From: Pedobacter sp. PLR | GTDB lineage: Bacteria; Bacteroidota; Bacteroidia; Sphingobacteriales; Sphingobacteriaceae | DNA: 64,000 nucleotides | Assembly (NCBI RefSeq): GCF_026239675.1 | Contig: NZ_JAPIVQ010000009.1 | Span: 62,001 to 126,000, forward strand | Direction: 5' to 3' | Translations under genes and position numbers: made by a program | Notes under the pieces: model-generated | What the model saw: only the letters and a program-made list of their open reading frames with translations | What the model was told of the DNA's origin: nothing | Database searches by the model: none | In this document: positions 61,878 to 64,000 of the stretch, in pieces | Position numbering within the stretch: position 1 is the first letter of the stretch | How the letters are laid out: the number at the start of each line of letters is the position of its first letter

Positions 61878-62192
61878 ATGCTTGCTATAATTCAATGGCC
61901 TAAATTAAGCAATTCAGCGATGCTGCCCAACATCATAAGCAAAGACATCTTATTTATCAGCCTGGCCATAAATGATAAAAAGGAATTACAACGATTTTTA
62001 AGTAAAACAAAATTCGATTACGCTACCGTTCCAGGGCAGGAAGCGTATATGCGCGATCAGCTTAATGTAGAGGCTTATCCTACCCATTTCCTGATTAACA
62101 AAGAAGGAAAGCTAGTATATAGCTCAGAAGAGGTTGAGCAGATCGCGAGGCGATTAGAAAAAGAAATTGCTTTTAGTAATGGATTAAAATAA
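61878..62192 (+). pseudogene. Thioredoxin-like (TlpA/AhpC-TSA type) C-terminal remnant
   Basis: The reading frame starts at an ATG (61878) with a stop codon immediately before it in frame (TGA at 61872-61874). The rest, ISKDILFISLAINDKKELQR, then YATVPGQEAYMRDQLNV, EAYPTHFLINKEGKLVYS, is the C-terminal half of a TlpA-like thioredoxin, with the cis-Pro in YPTHF. The N-terminal half with the CxxC active site is absent: IIQWPKLSN is the only trace of the segment that normally follows it. So the gene lost its active site by a 5' deletion, and the five-base gap to the divergent dehydrogenase gene marks a recombination edge. Confidence 0.65.
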
Positions 62193-62231
62193 CAAATAGC
62201 GCCTTTTCATGTTTAAAGACGCTATTTGTTG
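62192..62231. terminator. Bidirectional terminator between convergent genes
   Basis: AACAAATAGCG (62192-62202) pairs with CGCTATTTGTT (62221-62231). An extra CTTT/AAAG pair extends the stem. It overlaps the last base of the thioredoxin remnant and serves the VOC gene as well. Confidence 0.7.
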
Positions 62232-62238
62232 TTGAGTT

Positions 62239-62667
62239 CTATTTTTGATTATAATCAAAATTCACCATCCATTGAATACCAAATTTATCAGTCAGCATTC
62301 CAAAATAGGCTCCCCAAAAAGCTTTTTCTAATGGCATCACTACATTCGCTCCCGGAGAAAGCCCGGCAAAAAGACGCTCAGCTTCCGCTTCGCTATCTGC
62401 ATTGATGCTAATCGAAAAATTATCTCCTACATTGAGCTTCTGACCCATCGCCGGAAGTACATCAGTACCCATCAGGACGTTTCCACTGCCAATCGGAAAC
62501 GCAATGTGCATGATCTTTTCTTTATCTTCTGCAGACATATTATCTCCGTGAGGAGTGTCTTTAAAACGCTGAATCATCGCAAACTCTCCGCCGAACACAG
62601 ATTTATAAAAGTTGAATGCTTCTTCCGTATTTCCAAGGAAGTTTAAATAAGGATTAATGGTGGCCAT
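62239..62667 (-). CDS. VOC family protein (PhnB/glyoxalase-like)
   Basis: 142 residues with the beta-alpha-beta-beta-beta repeat of the vicinal oxygen chelate fold. INPYLNFLGNTEEAFNFYKSVFGG at the start and GIQWMVNFDYNQK at the end are typical of the PhnB-like subfamily. These proteins bind metal through His/Glu positions and act on small molecules or sequester them, but the PhnB branch has no known activity. It is a single gene. Confidence 0.88.
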   Translation of the reverse strand: MATINPYLNFLGNTEEAFNFYKSVFGGEFAMIQRFKDTPHGDNMSAEDKEKIMHIAFPIGSGNVLMGTDVLPAMGQKLNVGDNFSISINADSEAEAERLFAGLSPGANVVMPLEKAFWGAYFGMLTDKFGIQWMVNFDYNQK

Positions 62668-62882
62668 GGTTATGTTTTTAGGGTTTTATTAGTGCTGGTT
62701 AAATACAGCACCTAATATATTCAGTTAATTCTACAATTCAAATTTAAACGTTTCAGAGGTTCGCATCGATGCTGTACCGGACAATAACAGGGGGTAATTA
62801 CGACAAAATTTTTCGTTGCCCCTATTATCAGTAAAATGTAATATCCTGAAAAAAGCTTCTCATTATTAGTCTCTCAGTTTTA

Positions 62883-62905
62883 AAGTTGTATTTTTGATGC
62901 AACTT
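62883..62905. promoter_or_regulatory. NsrR-like operator overlapping the hmp promoter
   Basis: Left half AAGTTGTATTT (62883-62893), one base, then right half TGATGCAACTT (62895-62905). The NsrR consensus is AAGATGCYTTT in inverted repeat with one base between: 8 and 7 of 11 match here. The site sits in a longer inverted repeat, TTTTAAAGTTG/CAACTTTAAAA (62878-62888 and 62900-62910), and TATTTTTG (62889-62896), an exact TAnnTTTG -7 element, lies inside it. A bound repressor would block the promoter of hmp (start 62918). Confidence 0.6.
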
Positions 62906-62917
62906 TAAAAAACCACT

Positions 62918-64000
62918 ATGCTTAGTACAACAGAAATAGGCTTGATCAAGGCCACAGTCCCAATTTTAAGAGAACACGGTTTATTATTAACGCAACATTT
63001 TTATAAAAGAATGTTCCAACATAACCCGGAATTAAGGAATACCTTCAACATGGGGAATCAGCAAAACGGAACGCAGCAAACTGCATTGGCACTTGCCGTT
63101 CTTGCTTATGCGGAGAATATTGAAAATCCAGGCGTACTCCTACCCGTGCTTCAGAGAATCGGTGACAAACATACCAGTTTACAAATCACCGCTGAACAAT
63201 ACGATATCGTAGGAAAACACTTACTGGCTTCCATCGGGGAAGTTCTTGGTGATGCAGCAACACCTGATTTGATTACCGCCTGGGCTAAAGCCTATGCTCA
63301 ACTGGCCGACTTAATGATCAATCTTGAAAAATCAATATACCTACAAAAAGCGGCTGCCAAAGGCGCATGGACAGGCTGGAGAAAATTCATTATTGATAAA
63401 AAAGTACCTGAATCTGATGAAATTACCTCCTTTTATTTACGTCCGGAAGATGGATTAGAAGTAACGGAACATCAACCAGGTCAATATTTAAGCATTAAAG
63501 TATTTGTGACTGCCTTAGGAATTTACCAGCCTCGTCAGTATAGCATCTCTTCTGCACCAAATTCTGCCTATTACCGCATTTCAGTAAAAAGAGAACCTGG
63601 TAATGAGCAGAAAGAAAGTGGAACGGTCTCTAACTACCTACATGATCAGCTTGAGGAAGGTGCTGTAATTGAAGCAACTACTCCTGCCGGAGATTTTGTA
63701 TTGAACACCACGCAAACTACGCCATTAGTGCTTTTAAGCGGCGGTGTAGGCCAAACACCATTCGTTTCTATTCTGGATTTCCTGACTAAATCAGATCAGC
63801 AGCGCCAGGTGAAATGGGCACATGCTTGTCGCTCGGAAAGCGTTCATGCCTTCCGCGAACAGATCAATGCATGGCAGGCAGAACACGATTGGTTTGAACA
63901 TATTGTTTTCTATGAAAACATGGAACCTGCTTCAAAGGAGAGTCCGTTGTCAAAAGATAGTCGCGCAGGGCGATTGGATGTTGCTGAAATCAGCGAAATG
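62918..64000 (+). CDS. hmp: Flavohemoglobin, NO dioxygenase (3' end outside window)
   Basis: 361 residues are visible; the full protein is about 400, so the last part lies beyond the window. The globin domain (about 1-140) has Tyr29 (B10), Gln53 (E7) and the haem-binding His85, as in E. coli Hmp. The FAD part has RQYSISS near 207 and the NAD part begins with LLSGGVGQTPFV near 270. It turns nitric oxide and oxygen into nitrate using NADH, protecting the cell from nitrosative stress. The upstream NsrR-like site supports NO control. Codon use is like its neighbours. Confidence 0.95.
   Translation, partial: MLSTTEIGLIKATVPILREHGLLLTQHFYKRMFQHNPELRNTFNMGNQQNGTQQTALALAVLAYAENIENPGVLLPVLQRIGDKHTSLQITAEQYDIVGKHLLASIGEVLGDAATPDLITAWAKAYAQLADLMINLEKSIYLQKAAAKGAWTGWRKFIIDKKVPESDEITSFYLRPEDGLEVTEHQPGQYLSIKVFVTALGIYQPRQYSISSAPNSAYYRISVKREPGNEQKESGTVSNYLHDQLEEGAVIEATTPAGDFVLNTTQTTPLVLLSGGVGQTPFVSILDFLTKSDQQRQVKWAHACRSESVHAFREQINAWQAEHDWFEHIVFYENMEPASKESPLSKDSRAGRLDVAEISEM

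Overview
The window looks like a chromosomal segment of a Bacteroidota member, most likely Sphingobacteriaceae (Pedobacter-like). The grounds are SusC/SusD and STN-type TonB receptors with ECF sigma/FecR pairs, TAnnTTTG-type -7 promoter elements with few Shine-Dalgarno sequences, lipoprotein signals ending in SC, DUF6515 and DUF4142 family proteins, and moderate GC with dense A/T-rich intergenic DNA. The genus is inferred from family content, not from a marker gene. I see no rRNA, tRNA, CRISPR array, insertion sequence or prophage.

Layout. 1-1164: the 3' end of a SatD-family regulator translationally coupled to a DUF3307 membrane protein. 1.2-4.3 kb: a DEAD-box helicase, then convergently a nitrilase-family amidohydrolase and an AraC regulator. 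4.3-10.7 kb: a complete RND efflux operon (adaptor, pump, TolC-like channel) preceded by a small exported protein of unknown function. 10.8-13.9 kb: an ABC-F ATPase, a nucleoside phosphorylase and a small membrane protein. 14.1-20.1 kb: a GH92 alpha-mannosidase, mnmA, a 5'-nucleotidase split over two genes, and a DUF922 putative metalloprotease. 20.2-25.9 kb: an acyltransferase and an ECF sigma/FecR/STN-beta-barrel signalling trio. 26.3-32.6 kb: a serine beta-lactamase-like hydrolase, a decayed PadR/membrane-protein module, a 2-hydroxyacid dehydrogenase, a DoxX protein, a Rossmann-fold protein and a BamA-like outer-membrane protein. 32.6-41.5 kb: a polysaccharide-utilisation-type uptake locus (divergent ECF sigma versus FecR, SusC, SusD and a small lipoprotein) ending at a strong terminator, with a glucosaminide-acetyltransferase-like membrane protein beyond it. 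41.5-41.8 kb: a DUF4142 pseudogene. 42.0-47.8 kb: a xylose catabolic locus (LacI-type repressor, divergent xylulokinase, xylose isomerase and sodium symporter) with a clear palindromic operator. 48-50 kb: an outer-membrane barrel and a PCMD lipoprotein. 50-55.3 kb: a methyltransferase, a gamma-glutamyltransferase, an MFS exporter and a DUF6515 repeat protein. 55.4-59.1 kb: an ABC exporter and a sodium/proton antiporter. 59.4-62.7 kb: a glycine-zipper lipoprotein, an aminoglycoside-kinase-like protein, a beta-hydroxyacid dehydrogenase, a thioredoxin remnant and a VOC protein. From 62918 to the window end: a flavohemoglobin gene cut by the window edge, behind an NsrR-like operator.

How it works together. 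The segment is mainly envelope function: nutrient capture (two ECF/FecR-controlled outer-membrane receptors and the xylose operon), export (RND, MFS, ABC, ABC-F), and stress handling (Hmp, antiporter, glycine-zipper lipoprotein). I found no clear novel multi-gene system. The items most worth a second look are the SatD-DUF3307 pair, the STN-barrel signalling trio without SusD, three decayed genes (PadR/membrane protein, DUF4142, thioredoxin-like) that were read from broken frames, and well-defined operators at xylose and hmp.
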